This document shows, in pieces, positions 51,988 to 60,333 of a stretch of 64,000 bases of DNA. Below the pieces are notes generated by a model. It searched no databases and was not told the DNA's origin. It saw nothing but the letters and a program-made list of their open reading frames with translations. The DNA comes from Dolosigranulum pigrum ATCC 51524 (GTDB taxonomy: Bacteria > Bacillota > Bacilli > Lactobacillales > Carnobacteriaceae_A): contig NZ_JH601103.1 of assembly GCF_000245815.1 (NCBI RefSeq), positions 1,203,438 through 1,267,437 on the forward strand, read 5' to 3'. A program made the position numbers and the translations under genes. Each line of letters opens with the position of its first letter. Positions within the stretch are counted from its first letter, which is position 1.

Positions 51988-52632
51988 ATGAATAATTCTC
52001 ATCTCTCAAAAACTTATTTAATTGTCAATGAAGTATTGAATGCTGTAACTCATGGCATTGGTGCTGTTTTAAGTACTGTCGGTCTTGTCTTTTTAATTTT
52101 TAAGGCGCTTGATATGGGTAGTAGCTTGAAACTGATCGCCTACATCGTCTATGGGGCCACCTTAATTTTACTCTATCTGAACTCAACGCTGTATCACAGT
52201 TTGAAGTTTACGAAGGCCAAATATTTTATGCGCCGGATGGATCATGCCAGCATCTTCCTGTTAATTGCCGGAACGTATACGCCTTACACGCTCATTACTA
52301 TTGGCGGAACTATCGGAATTATAGCAACCACTGTCATCTGGCTGATTGCCTTATCTGGAGTTTTATACAAAGCATTTTGGTTCCAAAAATTCCAAGGACT
52401 ATCGACTTGGCTGTATATCGGTATGGGATGGATTTCACTCTTTTTGATGCATTATCTCTATCAAGGACTGGGCACCTATGGCATTATTTGGCTAGGGGCA
52501 GGCGGTTTAGCCTTCACGATTGGAACCATTTTTTACAGCTTAAAGCAGGTTAAATTTATGCATGTCATCTGGCATTTATTCGTCATGTTAGGCACCATCT
52601 TTATGTTTATATCGATCTATCTTTATACTTAA
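51988..52632 (+). CDS. Hemolysin III family / PAQR-like membrane protein
   Basis: Seven-TM protein of the HlyIII (YqfA) family. 214 residues from ATG 51988; VNEVLNAVTHGIGAVLS, LNSTLYHSL, MRRMDHASIFLLIAGTYTPYT and the C-terminal FMHVIWHLFVMLG carry the conserved His/Asp/Ser set of the PAQR superfamily. ATG 51967 is also in frame, but its ribosome site would fall upstream of the predicted transcription start, so 51988 (GGAG 11 nt upstream) is preferred. Despite the name, true hemolytic activity is not established for most members. Confidence 0.85.
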   Translation: MNNSHLSKTYLIVNEVLNAVTHGIGAVLSTVGLVFLIFKALDMGSSLKLIAYIVYGATLILLYLNSTLYHSLKFTKAKYFMRRMDHASIFLLIAGTYTPYTLITIGGTIGIIATTVIWLIALSGVLYKAFWFQKFQGLSTWLYIGMGWISLFLMHYLYQGLGTYGIIWLGAGGLAFTIGTIFYSLKQVKFMHVIWHLFVMLGTIFMFISIYLYT

Positions 52633-52637
52633 ATGCG

Positions 52638-52675
52638 TAAAAGCTAGCCACTTCCTCTAGTGACTAGCTTTTTTA
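52638..52675 (+). terminator. Bidirectional terminator, HlyIII gene and dfrA
   Basis: AAAGCTAG...CTAGCTTTTTT with an inner ACT/AGT pairing. It lies between convergent genes and ends at the dfrA stop. Confidence 0.85.
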
Positions 52676-53170
52676 TTAGGTATTTTTACGTCGATAATGG
52701 TAAAACGTATGGGGATGGCGATTAGCTTCATCGACAATACCTTCTTTTTTAGATAATAATTCAAACTCTGAAAAGTCTAACGTTGGAAAGTACGTATCTC
52801 CCTCAAAGTCTCCTTCAATAATGGTCTGGTACAACTCATCTACCTCATCAATAAACAAGCTAAATATTTCCCCGCCTCCAATAATATGAAGTGTCTGCTG
52901 ATCAGTATCCACAGCGGACAGAATGGCTTCTTTCGAGTGAAATACCTCGGCACCCGGAGCAACATAATCTTTATTCCGGGTCAGAATGATATTACGACGA
53001 TTAGGCAGTGGTTTAATCGGTAAGGCCTCATAAGTTTTTCGGCCCATCAAGACAGCATCACCCATTGTTACCGCCTTAAAGTGCTTCAAATCAGCAGGCA
53101 AATGCCACGGCAATTGATTTGCTTGACCGATTAATTGGTTCTCATCTTCGATCCATACGAATGTTAACAT
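52676..53170 (-). CDS. dfrA: Dihydrofolate reductase
   Basis: Reduces dihydrofolate to tetrahydrofolate with NADPH. 164 residues: FVWIEDENQLIGQANQLPWHLPADLKHFKAVT, MGRKTYEALPIKPLPNRRNIILTR, and HIIGGGEIF. The N-terminus has WIEDENQLIG in place of the common AxDxNxxIG, a mild variation. It follows thyA by 12 bp, the usual thyA-dfrA coupling of thymidylate synthesis. Confidence 0.96.
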   Translation of the reverse strand: MLTFVWIEDENQLIGQANQLPWHLPADLKHFKAVTMGDAVLMGRKTYEALPIKPLPNRRNIILTRNKDYVAPGAEVFHSKEAILSAVDTDQQTLHIIGGGEIFSLFIDEVDELYQTIIEGDFEGDTYFPTLDFSEFELLSKKEGIVDEANRHPHTFYHYRRKNT

Positions 53171-53182
53171 ATCGACTCCTCC

Positions 53183-54130
53183 CTAAACCGCAACAGGCGC
53201 TTTAATTCGACCATGTGGATTGTAATTCTCCAATTGAATATCATCCATCTCAAACTCAAACACACTTGATTTCTCCATATTTAATCTCAAGGTTGGTAAT
53301 GCACGTGACTCACGACTTAACTGTAACTGAATTTGGTCGAAGTGATTATGATAAATATGAGCATCACCCAATGTATGCACAAATTCACCAACGTCCAAGC
53401 CGGTCTCATGAGCAATAAGATGCGTCAACAAGGCATAACTAGCAATGTTAAACGGAACACCTAAAAATACATCTCCACTGCGCTGATACAGCTGACAACT
53501 TAACTTCCCATCCGCCACATAAAATTGGAAAAAAGCATGGCAAGGTGGTAATGCCATTTCGTCCACTTCAGCTGGATTCCAAGCCGAGACAATTAAACGA
53601 CGTGAATTCGGATTATGCTTAATTTGATCAATGACTTGTTGAATTTGATCGACGACTTGACCATCCGCACCACGCCATGACCGCCATTGTGCGCCATATA
53701 CATGCCCTAAATCACCATATATATCAGCAAATGCTTCATCCGTTAAAATTTGATCGGTAAAACTTTTTAGTGTTGCTTGATAAACCGCATTGAAATCTTC
53801 ATCTTCCTGTGCGCGTCGGCCAAAATTTGTCATATCTGGGCCATGATAATCCTCACTCTCGACAAACCGTTCAAATGCCCACTCATCCCATATATGATTA
53901 TTATGTTCGAGTAAAAACTTAATATTCGTCTCCCCACGTAAAAACCACAACAACTCGGACTTAATTAACCCAAACGGCACCCGTTTCGTTGTCAGTAGCG
54001 GAAAACCTTCCTGTAAATTAAACCGCATCTGTCGTCCAAACACCGAACGCGTTCCTGTATGCGTTCGGTCATCTCGATCGATTCCATTCGCCAATATATC
54101 ACGTGCTAAGTTTAAATAATGTTGTTCCAT
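53183..54130 (-). CDS. thyA: Thymidylate synthase
   Basis: Makes dTMP from dUMP using methylene-tetrahydrofolate. 315 residues, the long lactic-acid-bacterial form with an insertion around 85-135. Motifs: DDRTHTGTRSVFGRQMRFNL, ELLWFLRGETNI, the active-site Cys in ALPPCHAFFQFYV, QRSGDVFLGVPFNIASYALL and the C-terminal IKAPVAV. It follows the Uup-type ABC-F gene by 10 bp. Confidence 0.98.
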   Translation of the reverse strand: MEQHYLNLARDILANGIDRDDRTHTGTRSVFGRQMRFNLQEGFPLLTTKRVPFGLIKSELLWFLRGETNIKFLLEHNNHIWDEWAFERFVESEDYHGPDMTNFGRRAQEDEDFNAVYQATLKSFTDQILTDEAFADIYGDLGHVYGAQWRSWRGADGQVVDQIQQVIDQIKHNPNSRRLIVSAWNPAEVDEMALPPCHAFFQFYVADGKLSCQLYQRSGDVFLGVPFNIASYALLTHLIAHETGLDVGEFVHTLGDAHIYHNHFDQIQLQLSRESRALPTLRLNMEKSSVFEFEMDDIQLENYNPHGRIKAPVAV

Positions 54131-54140
54131 TCTCTATCTC

Positions 54141-56042
54141 CTATACAAATTCAGCTAAATATTCCCATCGTGCCATTTTTTCTTCGAGGGCTGTTTCCAA
54201 TTCTTGTTTTTTTCCATTCAGTTCATTCAACATCCCATAATCATCTGCTTTCACTTCCAACATCTCTTGTTCGACAGCTTCGATTTTGTTTTCAAGTTTT
54301 GTTATCTCATCTTCAATCGTTTCCCACTCTTTCTTTTCCATATAAGTCAGGCGGGTTTTCTCTTGAGACGAACTCGCTTCCGATGTCGACAGTGACTTAT
54401 CTTGCGCAGATTTCGCCGCTTTATCAGAACGACGAGCTGAGGAGTCATTCGCTTCTTTTAAATAATCGCTCACTTTGCCCCAATATTCGCGAAGTTGTCC
54501 CGCTCCTTCAAAAATCAATAATTTTTCACACGTTTTATCCAAGAAATAGCGATCGTGACTCACAGCAATCACCGCGCCCGTAAAATGATCAATATACTCT
54601 TCCAAAATAGTCAATGTCTCTGTGTCCAAATCATTGGTTGGCTCATCTAATAATAAAACGTTCGGCGAAGTCATTAGCAAGCGTGCCAAATATAAACGCC
54701 GCTTCTCGCCACCCGACAAACTTGAGATATAAGACTGTTGCATTGAGCGCGGGAACAAGAATTGTTCTAATACTTGCTCAGCGGTCGCAACAGAACCATT
54801 CGCCATCGTCACTTCTTCGGCCATCTCTCGTACATAATCGATCACCCGTAAATCATCCGTCATTCCTTCATTGGTCTGAGTATAATAAGCAATCTTAACC
54901 GTCTCACCTACTTCTAGCTGCCCACTATCAAGCGACTGACGCCCAGCCAAAATATTAAGTAATGTGGTTTTTCCAGACCCATTCTCCCCAGTAATTCCAA
55001 GTCGTGTATCGGCTTGAATTAACAAATCAAGTTGTTGAAGTAGTTGCTTACCGTTACGAGCAAACGATGCTTCTTGCAGTTCCAAAACTTTTTTCCCCAA
55101 GCGACTGCCGGCCAAGTTCAAGGTCATTGTTCCTCGAGTGGTCTGATTTTGGACGGTCTCTTTTAAGTCTTCGAAGCGATCTTTACGCGCTTGTTGCTTT
55201 GTTCCACGCGCTCGTACGCCTTCACGCATCCAAGCTAACTCTTGTTTATATAATTGGTTGGCTTTATGAGCTTGCTCAGCTGCTAATTCCTCGCGATGCG
55301 CCCGCTCTTGCACATAGTCTTGATAGTTCCCACTATAGCGATGTAGTTGCCCTCCAGAGAGTTCTACAATTGATTGCACCACATGATCTAAGAAATACCG
55401 ATCGTGCGTCACCAACAACAAGGCTCCTTTATATTGACTTAAGAACTTCTCTAGCCAAGCAATCATCTCATAATCTAAGTGGTTCGTCGGTTCATCTAAA
55501 ATCAATAAATCTGATTGCTGGATCAGCACCTGAGCCAATTGTACGCGTTTTTGCTGACCACCAGATAGTTCATAAATGCATTTATCCATCTCATAAATCC
55601 CGAGCTTGGTTAGAATGGTTTGGGCTTGCGAACTCGCCGTCCAACCATCCACCCGATCCATGGCTTGCTGCATTTTGGTAAATCGATTTTGTAGTTTTTC
55701 ATTCGTCGGATCTTGATTCAGTTTCCCAACAACTTCCTCATAGTCACGTACTGTGTTCATCAGTAGATTATCCCCAGCAAAAACAGTCTGAAGAACTGTC
55801 AACTCCTGATCCAACGTATTCGCTTGTTTCAAATATGCAATTTTATAATCTTTCGGACTCGTTATTTGACCCGATTCTGGTGCGTTCATCCCCACCAACG
55901 TATCTAAGAGTGTTGTTTTTCCAGTTCCATTAATCCCGATTAATCCAACCTTATCCCCGCTCTGAAGCGACAGATCGACTCCATCGAACAACACTTTCAC
56001 CCCTATTGATTGTGAAATACCGCTTGCTTTCAATTCTTTCAT
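54141..56042 (-). CDS. ABC-F ATPase, Uup/YfmR type
   Basis: Translation-associated ABC-F protein with tandem ATPase domains and no TM segments, 633 residues. NBD1: GINGTGKTTLLD, LSGGQQKRVQLAQ, LLILDEPTNHLD. Interdomain linker about 240-310. NBD2: GENGSGKTTLLN, LSGGEKRRLYLARLL, VLLLDEPTNDLD. The C-terminal coiled coil (about 555-633) after a Ser/Ala-rich linker marks the Uup/YfmR group, which helps ribosomes through difficult peptides such as polyproline. A housekeeping factor, unlike the Vga-type gene at 11.1 kb. First gene before thyA-dfrA. Confidence 0.9.
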   Translation of the reverse strand: MKELKASGISQSIGVKVLFDGVDLSLQSGDKVGLIGINGTGKTTLLDTLVGMNAPESGQITSPKDYKIAYLKQANTLDQELTVLQTVFAGDNLLMNTVRDYEEVVGKLNQDPTNEKLQNRFTKMQQAMDRVDGWTASSQAQTILTKLGIYEMDKCIYELSGGQQKRVQLAQVLIQQSDLLILDEPTNHLDYEMIAWLEKFLSQYKGALLLVTHDRYFLDHVVQSIVELSGGQLHRYSGNYQDYVQERAHREELAAEQAHKANQLYKQELAWMREGVRARGTKQQARKDRFEDLKETVQNQTTRGTMTLNLAGSRLGKKVLELQEASFARNGKQLLQQLDLLIQADTRLGITGENGSGKTTLLNILAGRQSLDSGQLEVGETVKIAYYTQTNEGMTDDLRVIDYVREMAEEVTMANGSVATAEQVLEQFLFPRSMQQSYISSLSGGEKRRLYLARLLMTSPNVLLLDEPTNDLDTETLTILEEYIDHFTGAVIAVSHDRYFLDKTCEKLLIFEGAGQLREYWGKVSDYLKEANDSSARRSDKAAKSAQDKSLSTSEASSSQEKTRLTYMEKKEWETIEDEITKLENKIEAVEQEMLEVKADDYGMLNELNGKKQELETALEEKMARWEYLAEFV

Positions 56043-56119
56043 AATCTCACTACCTCACTTTTCTTCTTTTTTAGTGTAACATATTTTGACAAAAAAATAA
56101 GCCTTCACTCCCTTAATTA

Positions 56120-56148
56120 TTGAAATAATCGCTTACAGTAGCTATAAT
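56120..56148 (+). promoter_or_regulatory. Sigma-A promoter of the cold-shock gene
   Basis: -35 TTGAAA (56120-56125), 17-nt spacer, -10 TATAAT (56143-56148); about 30 bp before the ATG. Confidence 0.8.
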
Positions 56149-56178
56149 AAGACTATACTATAAGAGAGGAAGATTTTG

Positions 56179-56394
56179 ATGCAGACAGGTATTGTAAAAT
56201 GGTTCGACGCCGGAAAAGGGTATGGGTTTATTGAAAGTAACCATGAAGATATTTTTGTTCACTTCACCGGTATTAACCAAGAAGGATTCAAGTCCCTAAA
56301 TGATGGTCAGACGGTTGAATTCAATATTGCAGAAGGACCACGTGGCAAGCAAGCGACTGATGTAACTATCATTGAAACAGATCATTCACAATGA
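56179..56394 (+). CDS. Cold-shock domain protein
   Basis: 71-residue single-domain Csp RNA chaperone: TGIVKWFDAGKGYGFIE (RNP1, KGYGFI) and DIFVHF (RNP2). One Lys-to-Ala change relative to the common NAEKGFGF motif. The 5' UTR is short (about 25 nt), unlike the long cold-responsive leaders of cspA. ATG 56179 has AGAGGAAG upstream. Its TGA overlaps the start of the RNase H-like gene. Confidence 0.95.
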   Translation: MQTGIVKWFDAGKGYGFIESNHEDIFVHFTGINQEGFKSLNDGQTVEFNIAEGPRGKQATDVTIIETDHSQ

Positions 56395-56783
56395 TTCGAT
56401 TACATACAGATGGTGCCGTTAATACAAAAACAGGAAAAGTCGGTATTGGTTTTGTAGTGGCCGGTGATTCACTCTATCACCAAGTCGCCCAACCCATTGT
56501 CGGCCATTATAATAACCATACAGCTGAATTTCTGGCCATTCAATACGCTCTGGAATGGTTAATTGACAATCAGCTTACCGATCAGATGGTTTTCGTGCAG
56601 ACCGACAGTAAAGTTGCTGCTGACGTTCTCCAAAAAGAATTCACCAAAAATACGGATTACCTTCCCTATTTAGAGACCATCTTAACTTTAAAAAATCAAT
56701 TCCCTATTTTAGAGTTCATCTGGGTGCCAGAGAAGAATAATCGCGGAGCTGATAACTTAGCAAAACAAGCCTTACGACAATAA
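56391..56783 (+). CDS. RNase HI-like ribonuclease H family protein
   Basis: 130 residues of RNase H fold with all four acidic catalytic residues: Asp in HTDGAV, Glu in HTAEFLA, Asp in QTDSKV and Asp in NRGADNLA. It lacks the basic protrusion of E. coli RNase HI and resembles the YpdQ/YpeP-type short family. Expected to cut RNA in RNA-DNA hybrids, though some short family members lack activity. ATG overlaps the csp stop (ATGA). Confidence 0.88.
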   Translation: MIRLHTDGAVNTKTGKVGIGFVVAGDSLYHQVAQPIVGHYNNHTAEFLAIQYALEWLIDNQLTDQMVFVQTDSKVAADVLQKEFTKNTDYLPYLETILTLKNQFPILEFIWVPEKNNRGADNLAKQALRQ

Positions 56784-56826
56784 AAAGCGTCTCAATCTAT
56801 GTGATAGACAGATTGAGACGCTTTTT
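56782..56826 (+). terminator. Bidirectional terminator, RNase H-like gene and symporter
   Basis: AAAAAGCGTCTCAATCT/AGATTGAGACGCTTTTT, 17-bp perfect stem with an 11-nt loop, between convergent genes. Confidence 0.95.
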
Positions 56827-56827
56827 A

Positions 56828-58207
56828 TTAGTGTTGTTGTTCTTTTTCATAAATACCGCCTGACCCGAAGAAATCTTTCGTCAAGCGGACAACGACTGGA
56901 CTCAGCCATAATAAGCCAATGAAGTTTGGAATAATCATCAAGCCATTCAAGGTATCAGCAATATCCCAAATCTCTTGCAAGCCGCCGATAGCGCCAACTG
57001 CAATAACTGGAATATAAATAATTCGGTAAATTACTTTACTAGACGGACCAAATAAATATTCAAAGCACCGTTCTCCGTAATATGACCAACCAAGAATCGT
57101 TGAAAATGCAAAGAAAACTAAGCCAATCGAAACCATGTGCTCACCATAAGGAATACCTTCACTAAACCCTAGCGATGTCAATGCAGCTCCGACCTCTCCA
57201 GATGTCCAAACACCGGTCATTATAATAACAAGTGCCGTAATCGTACACGTAACTATAGTATCAAAAAACACTTCAAATATTCCCCAAAGTCCTTGTCTTA
57301 CCGGGTGATCAGTAGTTGCTGCAGCATGTGCAATCGGCCCACTACCTAACCCCGCCTCATTAGTAAACACTCCACGAGCGACACCATAACGAATCACCAT
57401 TGATAGCCCTGCTCCGGCAAACCCACCGAATGCTGCTGTTCCAGTGAATGCATCGACAAAAATCATCTGAAATGCTGGAATAATTTGGTCATAATTCAGT
57501 AAAATAACGAGTACCCCGCCGAAAATATATAAGCCCGCCATCAGTGGCACAACTTTTGCTGTCACCTTACTGATCGCATTCAAACCACCAAAAATAACGA
57601 GTGCACTTAAAACAGCAAGCACAATCCCCGTCATCAACGGATCAATCCCAATTGATGATTCTAACACATCCGCAACCGAATTAGACTGTACCATATTCCC
57701 GATTCCTAGAGTAGCCACTCCCCCAAGGAATGCAAAAATTATAGCTAACCACTTCTGACCTGTTCCACGCTCAATATAATACATCGGTCCTCCAACAAAG
57801 CGAAAATCCTTCGTTCGATCACGATACTCAATGGTTAACACAATTTCAGCATATTTTGTTGCCATACCAAAAATGGCAGCTAACCACATCCAAAAAACAG
57901 CTCCAGGTCCACCAATTGCAATGGCCGTTCCAACGCCGGCAATATTTCCAGTCCCAACCGAAGCAGCCAAAGATGTCGACACAGCTTCAAAAGCCGAGAC
58001 TTGCCCTTCACCTTCTTCATCATCATTAAAAATACTTAATCCTGTTTGTTTTATTGCATATCCGAATTTTCGAAACGTTATAAAATTCGTAAAAATAGTA
58101 AAGAAAATTCCGCCACCTACAATTAAAAATAAAATCGGTGCACCCCAAATGATTTCATTGATCACATCATTTATTGCCATAATTCGCTCTAACATTTTGT
58201 TTATCAA
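56828..58207 (-). CDS. Sodium:alanine/glycine symporter (AGCS family)
   Basis: 459 residues, about 11 TM helices. Family motifs: SAFEAVSTSLAASVGTGNIAGVGTAIAIGGPGAVFWMWLAA and AGLSMVIRYGVARGVFTNEAGLGSGPIAHAAA. Takes up alanine or glycine with sodium (AlsT/DagA type). GAAGGAG precedes the start. It has its own promoter, divergent from the acyltransferase gene. Confidence 0.94.
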   Translation of the reverse strand: MINKMLERIMAINDVINEIIWGAPILFLIVGGGIFFTIFTNFITFRKFGYAIKQTGLSIFNDDEEGEGQVSAFEAVSTSLAASVGTGNIAGVGTAIAIGGPGAVFWMWLAAIFGMATKYAEIVLTIEYRDRTKDFRFVGGPMYYIERGTGQKWLAIIFAFLGGVATLGIGNMVQSNSVADVLESSIGIDPLMTGIVLAVLSALVIFGGLNAISKVTAKVVPLMAGLYIFGGVLVILLNYDQIIPAFQMIFVDAFTGTAAFGGFAGAGLSMVIRYGVARGVFTNEAGLGSGPIAHAAATTDHPVRQGLWGIFEVFFDTIVTCTITALVIIMTGVWTSGEVGAALTSLGFSEGIPYGEHMVSIGLVFFAFSTILGWSYYGERCFEYLFGPSSKVIYRIIYIPVIAVGAIGGLQEIWDIADTLNGLMIIPNFIGLLWLSPVVVRLTKDFFGSGGIYEKEQQH

Positions 58208-58236
58208 ACTCCTTCTTAAAAATGTGCATCTATATT

Positions 58237-58266
58237 ATCTTAACAAAATGAAGATATAATTGTCAA
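58237..58266 (-). promoter_or_regulatory. Promoter of the symporter gene
   Basis: -35 TTGACA (58261-58266), 18-nt spacer, -10 TAAGAT (58237-58242). Confidence 0.7.
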
Positions 58267-58319
58267 ATTAATAACAGACACCATTTTAATTTCAAATAGT
58301 CATATTACATTTGACAATT
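58258..58319. repeat. Inverted repeat over divergent -35 sites
   Basis: AATTGTCAAAT (58258-58268) and ATTTGACAATT (58309-58319), an exact 11-bp inverted pair 40 bp apart. Each arm contains a TTGACA: one is the -35 of the symporter gene, the other could pair with TTTTAT (58334-58339, 17-nt spacer) for the acyltransferase gene. Confidence 0.55.
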
Positions 58320-58405
58320 TCGTAACATTTTAATTTTATGCTTTATCATTCTTCCGATTTGATCTATAATTAAGCTACTAAAAAAGTATAGAAAGTATGA
58401 CTTTT

Positions 58406-60256
58406 ATGACAAAACGTTATCAACAAATTGACACATTACGATTTATCAGTATTTTGTTTATTATTATGTACCATTATCAGAAATTTAGATATTCAGGGGG
58501 ATTTTTAGGTGTAAATATTTTTCTTGTTATCTCCGGTATCTTATTAGGCATTAAGCTTGAGAAAAACTATTTTAACGGGGAAGAAGTCACATTATTTTAC
58601 AATTTAAAGCGAACCATCCAAAAATTGATCCCACCTGTTCTGTTTGTGATTGGATTGCTTTCGGCGGTTCTTTTATTTTTCCGGCATGAATTCTTAACAA
58701 ATTGGTTCATGCAAACCTTCTCTACTGTCTTTTTCTTTAATAATTGGTACCAAATTTCCCAAGGTGCCTCTTACTTTGCCGAAATTATCCAACCATCATT
58801 GTTGACCCATTTATGGTATCTTAGTTTATATGTTCAATCAATCATCGTTATCCAACTATTGTTTAAGTTTGTGCGTCCACTGTTTTCACGTCGACATTAT
58901 TTTGGATACACCTTAATTGGATTATCACTGCTTAGCTTACTAACAATGGTCCTATTGTTTGAACCTGGAAGTGATCCCACACGTGTCTATTATGGAACGG
59001 ATACTCGCTTGTTCTCTATGTTACTTGGAGCAGGACTTGTCTGTATAAATCCGCTCTATCGTTCAACGCATGGTAAGGATGAAATTCGCCCTCTTCTTTT
59101 ACAAGGGGGGCTACTAGCCATTATGGTTGTCATGTTATTTATGATAGAAGATAGTAGTACCTTCACTTACTGGGGAGGAATGTACTTATTCGACATTGTA
59201 ACTGCACTAGCTGTCTTATCTCTTTTATATTATGATACAATGATTCAACGCGTGTTATCTTTTAGAGCAACTACGATATTGGGCCGTCTATCTTATCCGA
59301 TGTATCTATGGTACTATCCTGTCTACATCGGTCTGTATAATCACGCCGGACAACTACCCGCTTTCTTCCTTCATATTCCAGTTCAATTGGCTGTTATTCT
59401 TGGATTAAGCGTCGGAACGTACTTCTTATTTGACAAAAAATTAGGGATTGTAAAATTCCCACCTTTTACCTCGCTGTCCTTAACTACACTAAAAGAAGAC
59501 TGGCTACATGCCTCAGCGCGGCGTAAAATTACACTCAGTTCATATGCTAGCCTCCTATTATTTTTCTTAATTAGCTTGGGGGTCTCAGCTATGCAAAGTG
59601 ATGAAGTAGCAGCTGGATTAGAAGCAACTTATACCCAGCGTCATGAAGATTTATTAGAACAAAACCAACAGCGTGCAACAACTTCTGAACCCACTGAAGA
59701 GCCAGAGGAAGCAGAAGAAGCACAAGAGCCTGAACATATCTATACGGCAGAGAATGTTGAAGTAACTTTCTTTGGAGACTCAACTGTTCTTAGCGGATCT
59801 GAACAATTTTATGATCGTTTCCCTCTAGCAACAGTTTATGGAGAAGTGGGCTTACAACTTTATAACGCCATGCCACAGCTCAATGCGATGAGACAAAGTG
59901 GCCAATTACATGACATTATTGTCTTCTCATTAGGGGCAAATGGTGGCTTCAGCAATGATCACTTAGAACAATTAATCAATCAACTTGACGATGACACAAA
60001 AATTTTCTTACTCACCACACATGTCAGTCGACCATGGGCAGCCGATGTTAATGCACAATTTCGACAAATGGCTGAAACGCACGATAATATTTATCTCATG
60101 GATTGGGCAAATAATTTTAGCTATGAAGGCTACCTCTATGAACCTGATGGAATCCACTTAAATTATGATGGTATCAGCGTATGGATTGACTTTATCGAAT
60201 CACAATTGCTCGATACTTTAAATAATGGACGTGTAGATAATAATAGTAATGCTTAA
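58406..60256 (+). CDS. OatA-like O-acyltransferase with SGNH domain
   Basis: Two-part membrane enzyme, 616 residues. N-terminal acyltransferase_3 domain (about 1-370, ten or so TM helices) begins QIDTLRFISILFIIMYHYQKF with the family His, and has LTHLWYLSLYVQ and LGRLSYPMYLWYYPVYIGLY. An acidic linker (TEEPEEAEEAQEPE) leads to an extracytoplasmic SGNH domain (about 445-600) with FFGDSTVLSG and the C-terminal Asp/His in EPDGIHLNYDG. It probably O-acetylates peptidoglycan or a wall polymer, giving lysozyme resistance in OatA. ATG 58406 (GAAAG 10 nt upstream) is preferred over 58397. Confidence 0.88.
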   Translation: MTKRYQQIDTLRFISILFIIMYHYQKFRYSGGFLGVNIFLVISGILLGIKLEKNYFNGEEVTLFYNLKRTIQKLIPPVLFVIGLLSAVLLFFRHEFLTNWFMQTFSTVFFFNNWYQISQGASYFAEIIQPSLLTHLWYLSLYVQSIIVIQLLFKFVRPLFSRRHYFGYTLIGLSLLSLLTMVLLFEPGSDPTRVYYGTDTRLFSMLLGAGLVCINPLYRSTHGKDEIRPLLLQGGLLAIMVVMLFMIEDSSTFTYWGGMYLFDIVTALAVLSLLYYDTMIQRVLSFRATTILGRLSYPMYLWYYPVYIGLYNHAGQLPAFFLHIPVQLAVILGLSVGTYFLFDKKLGIVKFPPFTSLSLTTLKEDWLHASARRKITLSSYASLLLFFLISLGVSAMQSDEVAAGLEATYTQRHEDLLEQNQQRATTSEPTEEPEEAEEAQEPEHIYTAENVEVTFFGDSTVLSGSEQFYDRFPLATVYGEVGLQLYNAMPQLNAMRQSGQLHDIIVFSLGANGGFSNDHLEQLINQLDDDTKIFLLTTHVSRPWAADVNAQFRQMAETHDNIYLMDWANNFSYEGYLYEPDGIHLNYDGISVWIDFIESQLLDTLNNGRVDNNSNA

Positions 60257-60269
60257 TCACAAATAAATG

Positions 60270-60316
60270 AAAGCTCCCTATGTAGGCATAATCAGTCTAC
60301 ATAGGGGGCTTTCGCT
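60270..60316 (+). terminator. Terminator between the acyltransferase and lipoprotein genes
   Basis: AAAGCTCCCTATGTAG pairs with CTACATAGGGGGCTTT, 11-nt loop; the T-run is interrupted (CGCTTTATT). Convergent genes. Confidence 0.75.
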
Positions 60317-60333
60317 TTATTCACATGTATCTT

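Noticed and set aside
55004..55681. 225-codon plus-strand frame inside the Uup-type ABC-F gene
   Set aside because: Antisense to conserved ATPase motifs, no ribosome site, no family.
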